Below, in pieces: positions 9,308 to 17,792 of a DNA stretch of 64,000 nt. This DNA comes from Butyrivibrio sp. XPD2002. GTDB taxonomy: Bacteria > Bacillota > Clostridia > Lachnospirales > Lachnospiraceae. A model generated the notes under the pieces. The model was not told where the DNA came from and searched no databases. It worked only from the letters and a program-made list of their open reading frames with translations. The stretch spans positions 38,315 through 102,314 of the forward strand of contig NZ_AUIY01000021.1 in the NCBI RefSeq assembly GCF_000423945.1. Reading direction: 5' to 3'. The translations under genes were made by a program, and so were the position numbers. Position 1 is the first letter of the stretch. Each line of letters begins with the position of its first letter.

Positions 9308-10087
9308 ATGGCAGTTGATTATGAGTGGTTTAAGGGCGAAGTTTATAAGCTGACTAAGATTGATCTTAATGCGTATAAAGAGAAACAGATGAAGCGCAGG
9401 ATCGATACGCTTATTGGTAAGACAGAGTGTAAGGGATACGATCAGTATATGGATCTTATCAAAAAGGATCAGACTGCTCGTGAGACCTTTATTACGTATC
9501 TTACAATTAACGTATCTGAGTTCTTCAGAAATATCGACCAGTGGAATCTTATGGATAAGAACATGGTTCCCGAGCTTATCAAGAAGTTCGGTAAGAACCT
9601 GAAGATCTGGAGCGCTGCATGTTCTACAGGAGATGAGCCGTATACCATAGTTATGCTGCTGTCTAACCATATTCCGCTGAATCAGATTAATATCACAGCG
9701 TGGGACATTGATACAGTTGCCCTTGCAAAAGCAAGAGCAGGTGTCTATGATGCCAAGGAAGTATCAGCGGTTCCGGCAGAGCTTAAGAAGAAATTCCTCA
9801 CACAGGAAGGCGACAAGTGGCGTGTTTGCGATGACGTTAAAAAGCGTGTAAACTTTAAGCAGGCAGACCTTTTAAGAGAGCCTTATCCGAAGGATTATCA
9901 TCTTATCGTATGCCGTAACGTGCTTATATATTTCACTGAGGAAGCAAAGGATGAGATTTTCAGAAAGTATTACGATTCTCTTGCTCCCGGTGGTGTGCTC
10001 TTTATTGGTAGCACAGAGCAGATTATAAATTATAAGGAAATAGGATTTATAAGAAAGAGCTCTTTCTACTACGAAAAGCCGATGTAA
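9308..10087 (+). CDS. cheR: CheR-type protein-glutamate O-methyltransferase
   Basis: SAM-dependent methylation of glutamates in chemoreceptor signalling domains, for sensory adaptation. The 259-residue protein has the CheR N-terminal helical domain (about 1-70, DYEWFKGEVYKLTKIDLNAY) and the methyltransferase domain with the SAM motif IWSAACSTGDEPYTI and the LIVCRNVLIYF block. The start at 9308 is used because GAGGGGG lies seven to eight bases before it; a longer in-frame start at 9281 lacks a ribosome site. No other che gene is adjacent, but two classical receptors (left edge, 55.3 kb) are in the window. Confidence 0.93.
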   Translation: MAVDYEWFKGEVYKLTKIDLNAYKEKQMKRRIDTLIGKTECKGYDQYMDLIKKDQTARETFITYLTINVSEFFRNIDQWNLMDKNMVPELIKKFGKNLKIWSAACSTGDEPYTIVMLLSNHIPLNQINITAWDIDTVALAKARAGVYDAKEVSAVPAELKKKFLTQEGDKWRVCDDVKKRVNFKQADLLREPYPKDYHLIVCRNVLIYFTEEAKDEIFRKYYDSLAPGGVLFIGSTEQIINYKEIGFIRKSSFYYEKPM

Positions 10088-10177
10088 AAGTGAGATAGGA
10101 AATCTTCGATTTCCGTTATCGAACTTTGCTCTGGCGAACGAAGTGAGAGCAGAGCTACATTTTAAAGGAGAATTGGT
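10088..10177. other. Structured intergenic region, paired hairpins
   Basis: GGAAATC-TTC-GATTTCC (10098-10114), then GCTCT (10128) that can pair with AGAGC at 10146 or 10151. There is no T-run, so this is not a classical terminator. AAAGGAG of the next gene follows. Confidence 0.4.
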
Positions 10178-11158
10178 ATGAAAAAAGGGGTTAAATTTGG
10201 GGCAAAGGTATTATTAGGTATAGCGTTTATTATAGGATGCAGTCTGGTTACACCGCGGTGCAGTGTTAAGGCTGCATCTTTAAATGGAAAAAACAATGAG
10301 GAAAAGATATTCTATTTCCTCAGGCAGGAGATGGGCTTCAACAATGCTGCGGGCTCAGGAGTCCTGGCTAACATCGAGAAGGAATCCTCCTTCAGGACAG
10401 AGGCTACAAGTGATGGCGGAACAAGCTACGGAATCTGTCAGTGGCATGCAGAGAGAATGTCCAGAATGAGAGCATGGTGTGATGACCATGGCTATGACTG
10501 GTCAGACTTAGAGGGTCAGCTCAACTATCTGCAGTATGAGCTTAATACCTACTATCCCAATACACTTTCCATGGTTAAGGGTGTGAAGAATTCCGCAAAC
10601 GGTGCCTATAATGCTGGGCATGACTGGTGCTATTATTTCGAGGTTCCTTCAGACAGAGACTACAGGGCTAAGGAAAGAGGCGACCTTGCAAAGAACAAGT
10701 ACTGGCCTAAGTACAAGAACGTAAAGGCTAAGCTTAAAAAGGGAAAGGTCTATGTGACAGAGCTCGGAACATTCAAGGCTACAGGCGATTTTGAGGTGGC
10801 ATTTAAGGGAATGGCTAATCCGGACGCTATAAGCCTTGATATACCCAACAGAGTTAAGATTGGCAATATAAATGCCAAGGTTACTTCCATAGCTGTAAGA
10901 GCCTGCAAGGGCAACGAGAAGCTTGAAGAGGTGACAATCGGTGCCAACGTAACCAAGATTGGTAAAAGCGCTTTTTATGGCTGCAGCAACTTAAATGATA
11001 TAACAATCAAATCCAAAAAGGTTAAGACCTTCTCCAAGGGCTGCTTTAAGAATATCGGCGAGGGTGCAACCTTCTATGTGAAGGGCGGTGTAAAGAAGGA
11101 CTACGCAAAGAAGCTTAAGAAGGTAGCACCTGAGGATATAAGTGTTAAAAAGGAATGA
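10178..11158 (+). CDS. Secreted phage-tail-lysozyme-like protein with C-terminal BspA-type LRR
   Basis: Exported protein of 326 residues. A signal peptide (KKGVKFGAKVLLGIAFIIGC, cleavage probably near VKAAS at about 32) is followed by a lysozyme-like domain (about 40-165) of the type found in phage tail lysozymes: FYFLRQEMGFNNAAGSGVLA, NIEKESSF with a candidate catalytic Glu, and GTSYGICQWH. The C-terminal 100 residues (IGKSAFYGCSNLNDITIKSK) match LRR_5/BspA leucine-rich repeats. It may remodel the cell's own wall or act on other cells; the LRR part suggests surface or polymer binding. Domain calls are by eye. Confidence 0.8.
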   Translation: MKKGVKFGAKVLLGIAFIIGCSLVTPRCSVKAASLNGKNNEEKIFYFLRQEMGFNNAAGSGVLANIEKESSFRTEATSDGGTSYGICQWHAERMSRMRAWCDDHGYDWSDLEGQLNYLQYELNTYYPNTLSMVKGVKNSANGAYNAGHDWCYYFEVPSDRDYRAKERGDLAKNKYWPKYKNVKAKLKKGKVYVTELGTFKATGDFEVAFKGMANPDAISLDIPNRVKIGNINAKVTSIAVRACKGNEKLEEVTIGANVTKIGKSAFYGCSNLNDITIKSKKVKTFSKGCFKNIGEGATFYVKGGVKKDYAKKLKKVAPEDISVKKE

Positions 11159-11202
11159 TACCTTTGGTATTGATAAGTTTTGTTTTATGAGGCGGGGCTT
11201 AT

Positions 11203-11688
11203 ATGGGACATAACAAGATTTATTTGATCTATTCACTTGCGATATTTCTTGTAGGAATGGGCTTTTTCATAGTGGGAGAATTTAACAGGCCGCCGAAGCC
11301 TGAACTCAAGGATCCCAGCCTGATAGGTCATGAGGACGAGGAAGAGGGCGATGGTGATGGCACCGAGCCGGGTGTTGCTGAGATATCCGGTGAGGATATC
11401 CAGATGCCCGTTCCCGAGCCTGAAGAGCCGTCGATTGAGAACATTGCCTTTGAAAATGAAACCGGTGGAACTGAGGAAGAACAGGAGAATTCCGAGGAGA
11501 CCTCCGAAGAGGAGGAAGAGGAGCCTGAGCCTCCGATCTACGACGGACACGAAGAGGAAAGAATAGAACTGATAAAAGAGAATTACGTCCTTCAGGAGGC
11601 TTACGACAGTGCCCGCACCACCACCTTTATAGGCTTTGCATTCTGGGCTATGGCTTTAGTCTGTGCAATCCTGTACTTTAGATCTTAA
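11203..11688 (+). CDS. Hypothetical membrane protein with acidic linker
   Basis: Not a family I recognise. The 161 residues are arranged as an N-terminal membrane helix (about 5-23, IYLIYSLAIFLVGMGFFIVG), a long Glu/Pro-rich acidic segment (about 30-118) and a C-terminal membrane helix (about 140-160). Both ends can therefore be anchored with an acidic loop between them. It follows the lysozyme gene by 44 bases and may share its transcript; GGCGGGGC precedes the ATG, a modest ribosome site. It ends at a hairpin terminator. Confidence 0.7.
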   Translation: MGHNKIYLIYSLAIFLVGMGFFIVGEFNRPPKPELKDPSLIGHEDEEEGDGDGTEPGVAEISGEDIQMPVPEPEEPSIENIAFENETGGTEEEQENSEETSEEEEEEPEPPIYDGHEEERIELIKENYVLQEAYDSARTTTFIGFAFWAMALVCAILYFRS

Positions 11689-11699
11689 GAATGAAAAAT

Positions 11700-11736
11700 G
11701 CCCGGTTGTAGAATTTACTACAATCGGGCTCTTTTA
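11700..11736. terminator. Intrinsic terminator between convergent genes
   Basis: GCCCGGTTGTAG / CTACAATCGGGC stem followed by TCTTTT. A-rich sequence on the other side may let it serve the minus-strand gene as well. Confidence 0.85.
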
Positions 11737-11742
11737 ATTCTG

Positions 11743-12006
11743 TTAAGAAGTAAGACTGGGCTTCCAGGTGATCTCGTAGATGCTCTCCATGATCTTGCGG
11801 AGTTCTTCCTTCATGGACTGGCAGGCGCTGTTCTCGTCTGTGAAACTCATGAGTCCTATCTTTTCCTTGTGCTCAAAGAAATATACTTCCCAGACTCCCT
11901 TGTGCTCGGTGAGGCATATTCTGCCATCACGATGTTTACCGATTTTGTAGAGCTTGGATGGTACCAGATGCTCTTTGAAAAAATGCTTTAATTCCTTTGC
12001 TGTCAT
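11743..12006 (-). CDS. Small hypothetical protein
   Basis: Cytoplasmic protein of 87 residues with mixed alpha/beta character: ELKHFFKEHLVPSKLYKIG, a Trp/Tyr/Phe-rich centre (GVWEVYFFEHKEKIG) and a helical, charged C-terminus. I cannot place it in a family. The start at 12006 is chosen because GGAGG lies five bases before it; an in-frame ATG at 12018 overlaps the ribosome site. A 21-base near-perfect palindrome lies 50 bases upstream and may be its operator. Confidence 0.65.
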   Translation of the reverse strand: MTAKELKHFFKEHLVPSKLYKIGKHRDGRICLTEHKGVWEVYFFEHKEKIGLMSFTDENSACQSMKEELRKIMESIYEITWKPSLTS

Positions 12007-12055
12007 ACCTGCCTCCAATTGCTAAAAATATGCAAGTGATATAAATAACTCTCAC

Positions 12056-12076
12056 ATGTAGTTTTAAAAACTACAT
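12056..12076. promoter_or_regulatory. 21-bp palindrome, candidate operator
   Basis: ATGTAGTTTT and AAAACTACAT with a single central base. It lies between the divergent small gene (minus) and the GH27 promoter (plus), 40 bases before the -35 box, so it could be a dimer-binding operator for either. Confidence 0.5.
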
Positions 12077-12115
12077 ACAGAATAGCACAAAATTTTTCCA
12101 ATTTCAAGAAAAGGC

Positions 12116-12144
12116 TTGATACAGTTTTTTAATGAAAATATAAT
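12116..12144 (+). promoter_or_regulatory. Sigma-A promoter for the GH27 gene
   Basis: TTGATA, exactly 17 bases, TATAAT, about 66 bases before the start codon. One of the best promoter matches in the window. Confidence 0.8.
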
Positions 12145-12210
12145 AACCATTATCGTGATTATGTGACATAATTAAACTATATATGACATACAACGGGGAG
12201 AGGAAAAGGT

Positions 12211-13533
12211 ATGAATAAGAATGATTTTGCACGACGTGCTCCAATGGGGTGGAATAGCTATGACTACTACGACACCAAGGTAACAGAGGCCGAGATCAAG
12301 GCCAACACAGACTTCATGGCAAACTATCTTAAGGAGTTTGGATATGAATACATAGTTGTTGATATTGAGTGGTATTCAAATGATGCCGGAAGCAGAAGAC
12401 AGGACTATCAGTACATTCCCTTTGGGGATGATGAGATGGATGAATTCGGAAGGCTTTTGCCCTCACCTAACAGATTTCCTTCATCTGCGGACGGAAGCGG
12501 CTTTAAGAAGCTGGCAGAATACGTTCACTCCAAGGGCCTGAAATTCGGTATCCACATCATGAGAGGAATACCGAGACAGGCAGCACATAACAGATGTAAG
12601 ATCCACGGAAGTGAGTACACAGCTGATATAGCAGCAGATGCATGGTCAATCTGCGGCTGGAACCCTGATATGTACGGCGTTAGAAATAACGAGGCAGGAC
12701 AGGCATACTACGATGATCTCATTCAAATGTATGCAGACTGGGGCGTTGATTTTATCAAGTGCGATGATATCTGCGACAGCTTCCTCTATCCTGATGGAGG
12801 CCGCATCAGATTCAGCGGCTATGAAGAAACAAAGATGATTCACAGAGCAATTGAGAAGACCGGAAGAAGCATCGTTCTTTCACTTTCACCGGGACCTGCT
12901 CACGTGGACAGAGCATTTTTCTATGAGGAAAATGCCAATATGTGGCGTATTACCGATGACTTCTGGGATGACTGGAGACTCTTAAAGGAGATGTTCTACA
13001 GATGCGAATCCTGGAACAAGAGAACATCAAGGGGCAACTACCCTGACTGTGACATGCTTCCCATCGGATGGCTTGGCTACGGCTTTGGCAATGAGAGAAG
13101 ATCCAACTTTAACGGTGATGAGCTCCGCACAATGATGAGTCTCTGGTGCATGTTCGGTTCACCCCTCATGATAGGCGGTGAGCTCACCAAGATGACAGCT
13201 GAGGATCTGCAGTACCTCATCAACAAGGATCTTTTAAAGCTCATGGACGGCCGTCATTACGGTGAACAGGTACTCAGAACAGATGACGAAGCAATCTGGA
13301 AAAACTGCGACGAGAGTAAGACAGAATGTTATATCGCTCTTTTCAATACCAGTGATGAGGAGAGAGAGATCAGCGCAGATTTAGAGGATATATCCGAGAC
13401 AGAGATACTTGATAAATCCACCAGCGTTACTGACGTATGGAATGGAAATACCTCGGATTTCTCATTTGAGGATTGCAGGACACTTAAAGCAACAATAACT
13501 CCACACGGAGTTAAGGTTTATAGAATTGGCTGA
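12211..13533 (+). CDS. Alpha-galactosidase, glycoside hydrolase family 27
   Basis: Retaining glycosidase releasing terminal alpha-galactose (raffinose-type oligosaccharides, galactomannan side chains). The 440-residue protein starts directly with the GH27 barrel (APMGWNSYDYY), with IVVDIEWY at 48-55. FIKCDD at 181-186 carries the nucleophile, by family pattern Asp185. RITDDFWDDW from 246 carries the acid/base, probably Asp250. A C-terminal beta domain follows from about 360. No signal peptide, so it acts on imported sugars. It is followed 23 bases later by a sugar-binding lipoprotein gene, consistent with joint uptake and hydrolysis. GH27 also includes alpha-N-acetylgalactosaminidases and isomalto-dextranases, so the sugar is likely but not certain. 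Confidence 0.88.
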   Translation: MNKNDFARRAPMGWNSYDYYDTKVTEAEIKANTDFMANYLKEFGYEYIVVDIEWYSNDAGSRRQDYQYIPFGDDEMDEFGRLLPSPNRFPSSADGSGFKKLAEYVHSKGLKFGIHIMRGIPRQAAHNRCKIHGSEYTADIAADAWSICGWNPDMYGVRNNEAGQAYYDDLIQMYADWGVDFIKCDDICDSFLYPDGGRIRFSGYEETKMIHRAIEKTGRSIVLSLSPGPAHVDRAFFYEENANMWRITDDFWDDWRLLKEMFYRCESWNKRTSRGNYPDCDMLPIGWLGYGFGNERRSNFNGDELRTMMSLWCMFGSPLMIGGELTKMTAEDLQYLINKDLLKLMDGRHYGEQVLRTDDEAIWKNCDESKTECYIALFNTSDEEREISADLEDISETEILDKSTSVTDVWNGNTSDFSFEDCRTLKATITPHGVKVYRIG

Positions 13534-13556
13534 CGATTAGCGCTAGAGGTGTGCCT

Positions 13557-15239
13557 ATGAAAAAGAGGGTACTGGCAACTTTATTATGCTTCATAATGAT
13601 TGTGGGCGGAGCAGGCTGCAAAAAGCCTGCGCCCAAAGACACTGCCCATAATACAAATGAGGGCGGCTTTGTGGCTTCGGAGGATATTCTTAATTCCTCG
13701 GAAACAATTATTTCACAGGGAAATGATGAAGAGGCCGGCTTTGATACCTCCGGCATAGACACATCTGAGCACGTAGTCATAAATTACCTTACGATTGGTG
13801 ATAAGCCTACAGGAAAAGCATCTGAGAGGCTCAGGGAGACAATCGCCGAATTAAATGAAATCCTTGGCGATGAATTAAACGCAGAGCTCAGTATTAAATT
13901 TGTAGGCTGGGATAATTACCTGGAAAAATACAATAAAGAGATAGGACTTATGGACGGTAGCGTTGATCTTATAGGCGCTTCCACGGACTGGCTTGACGGC
14001 TGGGCAAATGTGAAAAAAGGAGTTTTTCTTCCACTGTCAGATGTGATACTAAGAACCTATGCTCCCAAGACCTACGAATCCGTTTCACCGGAGCACTGGG
14101 AAATGTGCAAATATAATGACCAGATATACTTTATGCCAGAGGATAACTACACCCAGTGGACCAATCATGGCTTTATCTACCGCAAGGATTTTGCTAAGGA
14201 AGCGGGACTGAAAAAGGGCGTAAAGAGCTGGGATGACATGACAACGTACTTTGAGTATGTAAGGGGAAATCATCCCGAGCTGAACTGTCCCTGGGATGCG
14301 AATTCCACCATGTATATCAATATGGCGGAAGGATGGATAACCTCCCATTCCGAGTTTGTGCCTATAGACAGCCTTGGCAATGAGAAGCTCTGGGGAGGCA
14401 CCAGGGAAGATCCCTACACGATTTATGTTCCTGCAATGGACGATACGGATATGCTGGTTGCGTATGCCGAGCTTATGAAAAAATGGGATAGGATGGGAGT
14501 TTGGACCTCCCACGTCATGGATGAGCCTAAAAGTGATAACAGGCTTGAGTACAGGAGAGGACTTGTTGCGGCAGAACAGCATCACACCCAGACCTTCGTA
14601 AATCTCTGCTCTAAAAATGAAGAGAACGTGTTATATAAAGATAACCCAAATGCGGAGTCCGGCTTCTTCTACTTTGGAGAGGAGAATGACAACCTTGTTT
14701 CCGGAACAATAACCCACGGTGCCATGGCCATCTCTGCAGCGTCAGAGAATCCTGAGAGAGCCCTTATGGTTTATGATATGCTTCGTAACAATGAAACCTG
14801 CTACAGGCTTATCTGCTATGGAATAGAGGGCATATCCTACATCATAAACGAAGAGGGCTTAAGAGCAAAACCGGAGGGATACGACCCTGAAAGTGATAAC
14901 ATCTATGATATAACCGATTTCTGGTGGGGCAGAAATGACAATCTTGAGATCCGTGATGCCGACACCAACTGGGATGTAGTAGACGAATTATACACAGCCT
15001 ATGACAAGAAAAAATATGACTATCCCTACGGACAGTTTGTTCCTGATGAGACAGAGATAGAGGCCAAAATAGAGAAGTGCAACAAAATCTATGAGACCTA
15101 TATGAAGCAGATATCCTTTGGCAAATACAACGGCACGGCAGAGAGCATCGTTGAAGAGATGCAGAAGGAGCTGGCTCTTGAAGGAATTGATGATGTGACA
15201 GCTGCTCTTCAGGAGCAGATCGACACACTGTACAGATGA
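13557..15239 (+). CDS. ABC transporter sugar-binding lipoprotein (orphan)
   Basis: Extracellular solute-binding protein of 560 residues, typical of carbohydrate ABC importers. The signal sequence ends in a lipobox (IVGGAGC, Cys at about residue 22), so the protein is lipid-anchored. A low-complexity linker (about 25-75) precedes the type I binding fold (VINYLTIGDKPTGKASERL onward). It is larger than usual binding proteins, as in the Lachnospiraceae family for oligosaccharides. AGAGG lies six to seven bases before the ATG at 13557; the in-frame GTG at 13551 is too close to it. No permease or ATPase genes are adjacent, so it must use components encoded elsewhere. Substrate is inferred from the GH27 neighbour. 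Confidence 0.82.
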   Translation: MKKRVLATLLCFIMIVGGAGCKKPAPKDTAHNTNEGGFVASEDILNSSETIISQGNDEEAGFDTSGIDTSEHVVINYLTIGDKPTGKASERLRETIAELNEILGDELNAELSIKFVGWDNYLEKYNKEIGLMDGSVDLIGASTDWLDGWANVKKGVFLPLSDVILRTYAPKTYESVSPEHWEMCKYNDQIYFMPEDNYTQWTNHGFIYRKDFAKEAGLKKGVKSWDDMTTYFEYVRGNHPELNCPWDANSTMYINMAEGWITSHSEFVPIDSLGNEKLWGGTREDPYTIYVPAMDDTDMLVAYAELMKKWDRMGVWTSHVMDEPKSDNRLEYRRGLVAAEQHHTQTFVNLCSKNEENVLYKDNPNAESGFFYFGEENDNLVSGTITHGAMAISAASENPERALMVYDMLRNNETCYRLICYGIEGISYIINEEGLRAKPEGYDPESDNIYDITDFWWGRNDNLEIRDADTNWDVVDELYTAYDKKKYDYPYGQFVPDETEIEAKIEKCNKIYETYMKQISFGKYNGTAESIVEEMQKELALEGIDDVTAALQEQIDTLYR

Positions 15240-15254
15240 CAATTTTTGCAGCGA

Positions 15255-15296
15255 AACCTCCCCTTTCATTTTATGAGATGGGGAGGTTATTTTATT
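15255..15296 (+). terminator. Intrinsic terminator after the binding-protein gene
   Basis: AACCTCCCC / GGGGAGGTT stem, extended inside by TTTCAT/ATGAGA, followed by ATTTTATT. Confidence 0.85.
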
Positions 15297-15408
15297 AAAA
15301 AAATATAACCTCCATTTTATCTGAAATCCCCTAATTTTTATTGAAATTATTGTGCATACCGCTTAAAATTATTGTATCTACAATTATGAAAAAAGAGGGG
15401 GGTTTGTT

Positions 15409-16551
15409 ATGGCTCAAACTAACATGCTTGCTATGATACTTGCCGGTGGAAGAGGAAGCCGTCTTCACGAGCTTACCAACAAAGTCGCTAAGCCGGCTGT
15501 TGCCTTCGGTGGAAAATACCGTATCATAGATTTTCCGCTTAGTAACTGTGCTAACAGTGGTATAGATATTGTCGGAGTACTTACACAGTATGAGTCAGTC
15601 CTTCTGAACAGCTATGTGGCTGCAGGCGGACGCTGGGGCCTTGATACCAAGGACAGCGGTGTATTCGTTCTGACACCCAGAGAAAAAGCTGATTCAGGAT
15701 TTGACGTTTATCGCGGAACGGCTGATGCCATTTCTCAGAACATCGATTTTATCGATGCCTACGATCCGGAGTATTTACTTGTTCTTTCCGGAGATCACAT
15801 TTACAAAATGAATTATGATAAGATGCTCAGATTCCACAAGGAGCATAATGCAGACGCAACTATTGCCGTTATAGGCGTTCCCATGAAGGAAGCAAGCCGT
15901 TTCGGTATTATGAATACTGCAAATGACGGACGTATTGTGGAGTTCGAGGAAAAGCCCCCGAAGCCGAAGAGCAACCTTGCATCCATGGGTATTTATATCT
16001 TCAACTGGAAGACCATGCGCAAGATGCTTATCGAGGATATGAAGAATCCGGATTCAAGCCATGATTTCGGTAAGGACTTCATCCCTGTAATGCTCGACGA
16101 AGGCAAGGCTCTCTATGCCTATGAATTCAAGGGCTACTGGAAGGATGTAGGAACAATCGATTCTCTCTGGGAGGCCAATATGGACCTTCTGGACAGCGAG
16201 AACGAGCTTAACCTTGCTGATACATCCTGGAAGATCTATACAGAGGATACAGGTATGACACCTGCGTACATCGCAGAGAGTGCCAAGATCGACAGAGCAT
16301 ACATCAACCAGGGCTCTGCCATCGGCGGTGAGGTTAAGAACTCAGTTATCTTCTCGGGAGTTAAGATTGGCCCCGGAGCTAAGGTTACAGATTCCGTGCT
16401 TATGCCGGGAGCAGTTGTCCTTGAGGGCGCTACAGTCACAAGATGCCTCGTAGCTGACCATGTCCGTATAGGCAGAAATGTAACTGTTGGAAACAAGAAG
16501 AGTGAAGAAATCCTCCTTGTTGCAAAAAGTATAAAGGGGGAGGATAAGTGA
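15409..16551 (+). CDS. glgC: Glucose-1-phosphate adenylyltransferase, catalytic subunit
   Basis: Makes ADP-glucose from glucose-1-phosphate and ATP, the committed step of bacterial glycogen synthesis. The 380-residue protein has the nucleotide-binding signature [10 protein letters not shown] near the N-terminus, [19 protein letters not shown], the sugar-site block [12 protein letters not shown] and a C-terminal left-handed beta-helix with hexapeptide repeats (from about 285). Length matches Firmicute GlgC. AGAGGGGGG lies before the ATG. glgD follows with a one-base gap, so the two subunits are coexpressed, as in Bacillus. No glgA, glgB or glgP is in the window. Confidence 0.96.
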   Translation: MAQTNMLAMILAGGRGSRLHELTNKVAKPAVAFGGKYRIIDFPLSNCANSGIDIVGVLTQYESVLLNSYVAAGGRWGLDTKDSGVFVLTPREKADSGFDVYRGTADAISQNIDFIDAYDPEYLLVLSGDHIYKMNYDKMLRFHKEHNADATIAVIGVPMKEASRFGIMNTANDGRIVEFEEKPPKPKSNLASMGIYIFNWKTMRKMLIEDMKNPDSSHDFGKDFIPVMLDEGKALYAYEFKGYWKDVGTIDSLWEANMDLLDSENELNLADTSWKIYTEDTGMTPAYIAESAKIDRAYINQGSAIGGEVKNSVIFSGVKIGPGAKVTDSVLMPGAVVLEGATVTRCLVADHVRIGRNVTVGNKKSEEILLVAKSIKGEDK

Positions 16552-16552
16552 T

Positions 16553-17671
16553 ATGGCAAGCAGAGCATTTGGCGTGATAAATTCCGCTTCTAATTTTATT
16601 CGAGTTGAGGGACTTCACGATTACAGACCTATCGGAGCATTTTCATTCCTTGGAAGATTCCGTGTTATCGATTTTCCTATTTCGAACATGAGTAACAGCG
16701 GCTTCGAGAGAATCCAGGTATGCCTTAACTCAAGACCACGTTCCATTGTAGAGCATATCGGATCCGGTCGCCATTACAACATCAACTCCAAGCGCGGAGC
16801 TATTCAGATGTTCTTCACACAGAACAACGGTGCAAGCTCCATTTATAATACTGATATCAACGCTTATCTTGAAAATATTGAGCAGATTGAGCGTATGCCC
16901 CAGGAGTACGTTGTCATAGCACCCAGCTACATGATCTACAAACAGGATTATGAGGCACTTCTGGATGCGCATATTGAATCCGGAACAGATATTACACTGC
17001 TTTACCATAAAGTAGATCAGGCTAAGGAATATTTCAGAGGCTGCAATATAGTTACTCTGAATAAGCAGAAGGGTGTAGAGTCACTTGAGCGCAACATGGG
17101 TACCGCCAAGGAGAGAAATATCAGCATGGACACCTATGTTATGAGCAAGGAGATTTTCATAGACCTCATCAAGAAGTCAAGAAAGGAATCCTCAGCATAT
17201 TCACTTGCTGATATGATAGCTCTTTCCTGCAAGGAGCTTGATGTAAGAGGATTCCAGCACAAGGGCTTCTTCGCAGCAATAACAAGCCTTGATGACTACT
17301 ACAGAGCAAATATGGAACTCCTTGATTACAGTACTTCAATGGAGTTCTTCAGACCTGAGTGGCCTATCTACACCAGAACCACAGATGCGTGCCCTACACA
17401 GTACGTACATGGCGCCAAGGTTGTTAACTCACTTGTATGTAACGCAGGTCTCATTGAGGGAACAGTTGAGAATTCCATCATTGGACGTAATGTTCACATT
17501 GGTAAAAATACAGTTGTCAGGAATTCGATTATTCTTGCCTACAACGATATCGCTGATGGCGTTTATATCGAGAATGCCGTAATCGATAAGTGGGCACAGA
17601 TAAGACATGTGAAAAAGGTGGTATCCGGATCTGTAACACCTGCTTACGTAAAGAGAAACGATAGACTCTAA
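16553..17671 (+). CDS. glgD: Glucose-1-phosphate adenylyltransferase, GlgD-type regulatory subunit
   Basis: Partner of GlgC that forms the hetero-oligomeric ADP-glucose pyrophosphorylase of Firmicutes. The 372-residue protein keeps the overall fold (SFLGRFRVIDFPISNMSNSG), but the N-terminal GGxGxRL nucleotide motif is replaced by NSASNFIRVEGL, as expected for the non-catalytic subunit. The C-terminal hexapeptide region (GLIEGTVENSIIGRNVHIGK) is present. The start follows the glgC stop by one base, with GGGGGAGG within glgC. No terminator is visible directly after it; the next gene begins 121 bases on, behind its own operator. Confidence 0.95.
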   Translation: MASRAFGVINSASNFIRVEGLHDYRPIGAFSFLGRFRVIDFPISNMSNSGFERIQVCLNSRPRSIVEHIGSGRHYNINSKRGAIQMFFTQNNGASSIYNTDINAYLENIEQIERMPQEYVVIAPSYMIYKQDYEALLDAHIESGTDITLLYHKVDQAKEYFRGCNIVTLNKQKGVESLERNMGTAKERNISMDTYVMSKEIFIDLIKKSRKESSAYSLADMIALSCKELDVRGFQHKGFFAAITSLDDYYRANMELLDYSTSMEFFRPEWPIYTRTTDACPTQYVHGAKVVNSLVCNAGLIEGTVENSIIGRNVHIGKNTVVRNSIILAYNDIADGVYIENAVIDKWAQIRHVKKVVSGSVTPAYVKRNDRL

Positions 17672-17730
17672 TCACCAAGCGTTAACAGAACTACATAAAA
17701 TATTCAAAAATTAAAACCACACATGGAACC

Positions 17731-17760
17731 TTCTTTGTGTTATCATGTAGAGCGTATAGT
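17731..17760 (+). promoter_or_regulatory. Possible promoter for the PurF-like gene
   Basis: A weak TTCTTT, 18 bases, TATAGT. The Fur-box-like palindrome starts four bases after the -10 box, in the position expected of a repressor operator. Confidence 0.4.
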
Positions 17761-17763
17761 TCA

Positions 17764-17776
17764 AATGATAATCATT
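17764..17776. promoter_or_regulatory. Fur-box-like palindrome
   Basis: AATGATAATCATT, a perfect 6-1-6 inverted repeat identical to the core of the classical Fur box (GATAATGATAATCATTATC). It lies between a candidate -10 box and the ribosome site of the PurF-like gene. Fur or PerR binding is inferred from sequence only. Confidence 0.5.
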
Positions 17777-17792
17777 ATTCAGGGAGGTTTCC

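Noticed and set aside
13557..15239. Full sugar ABC transporter operon
   Set aside because: No permease or ATPase gene lies on either side; only the binding protein is present.
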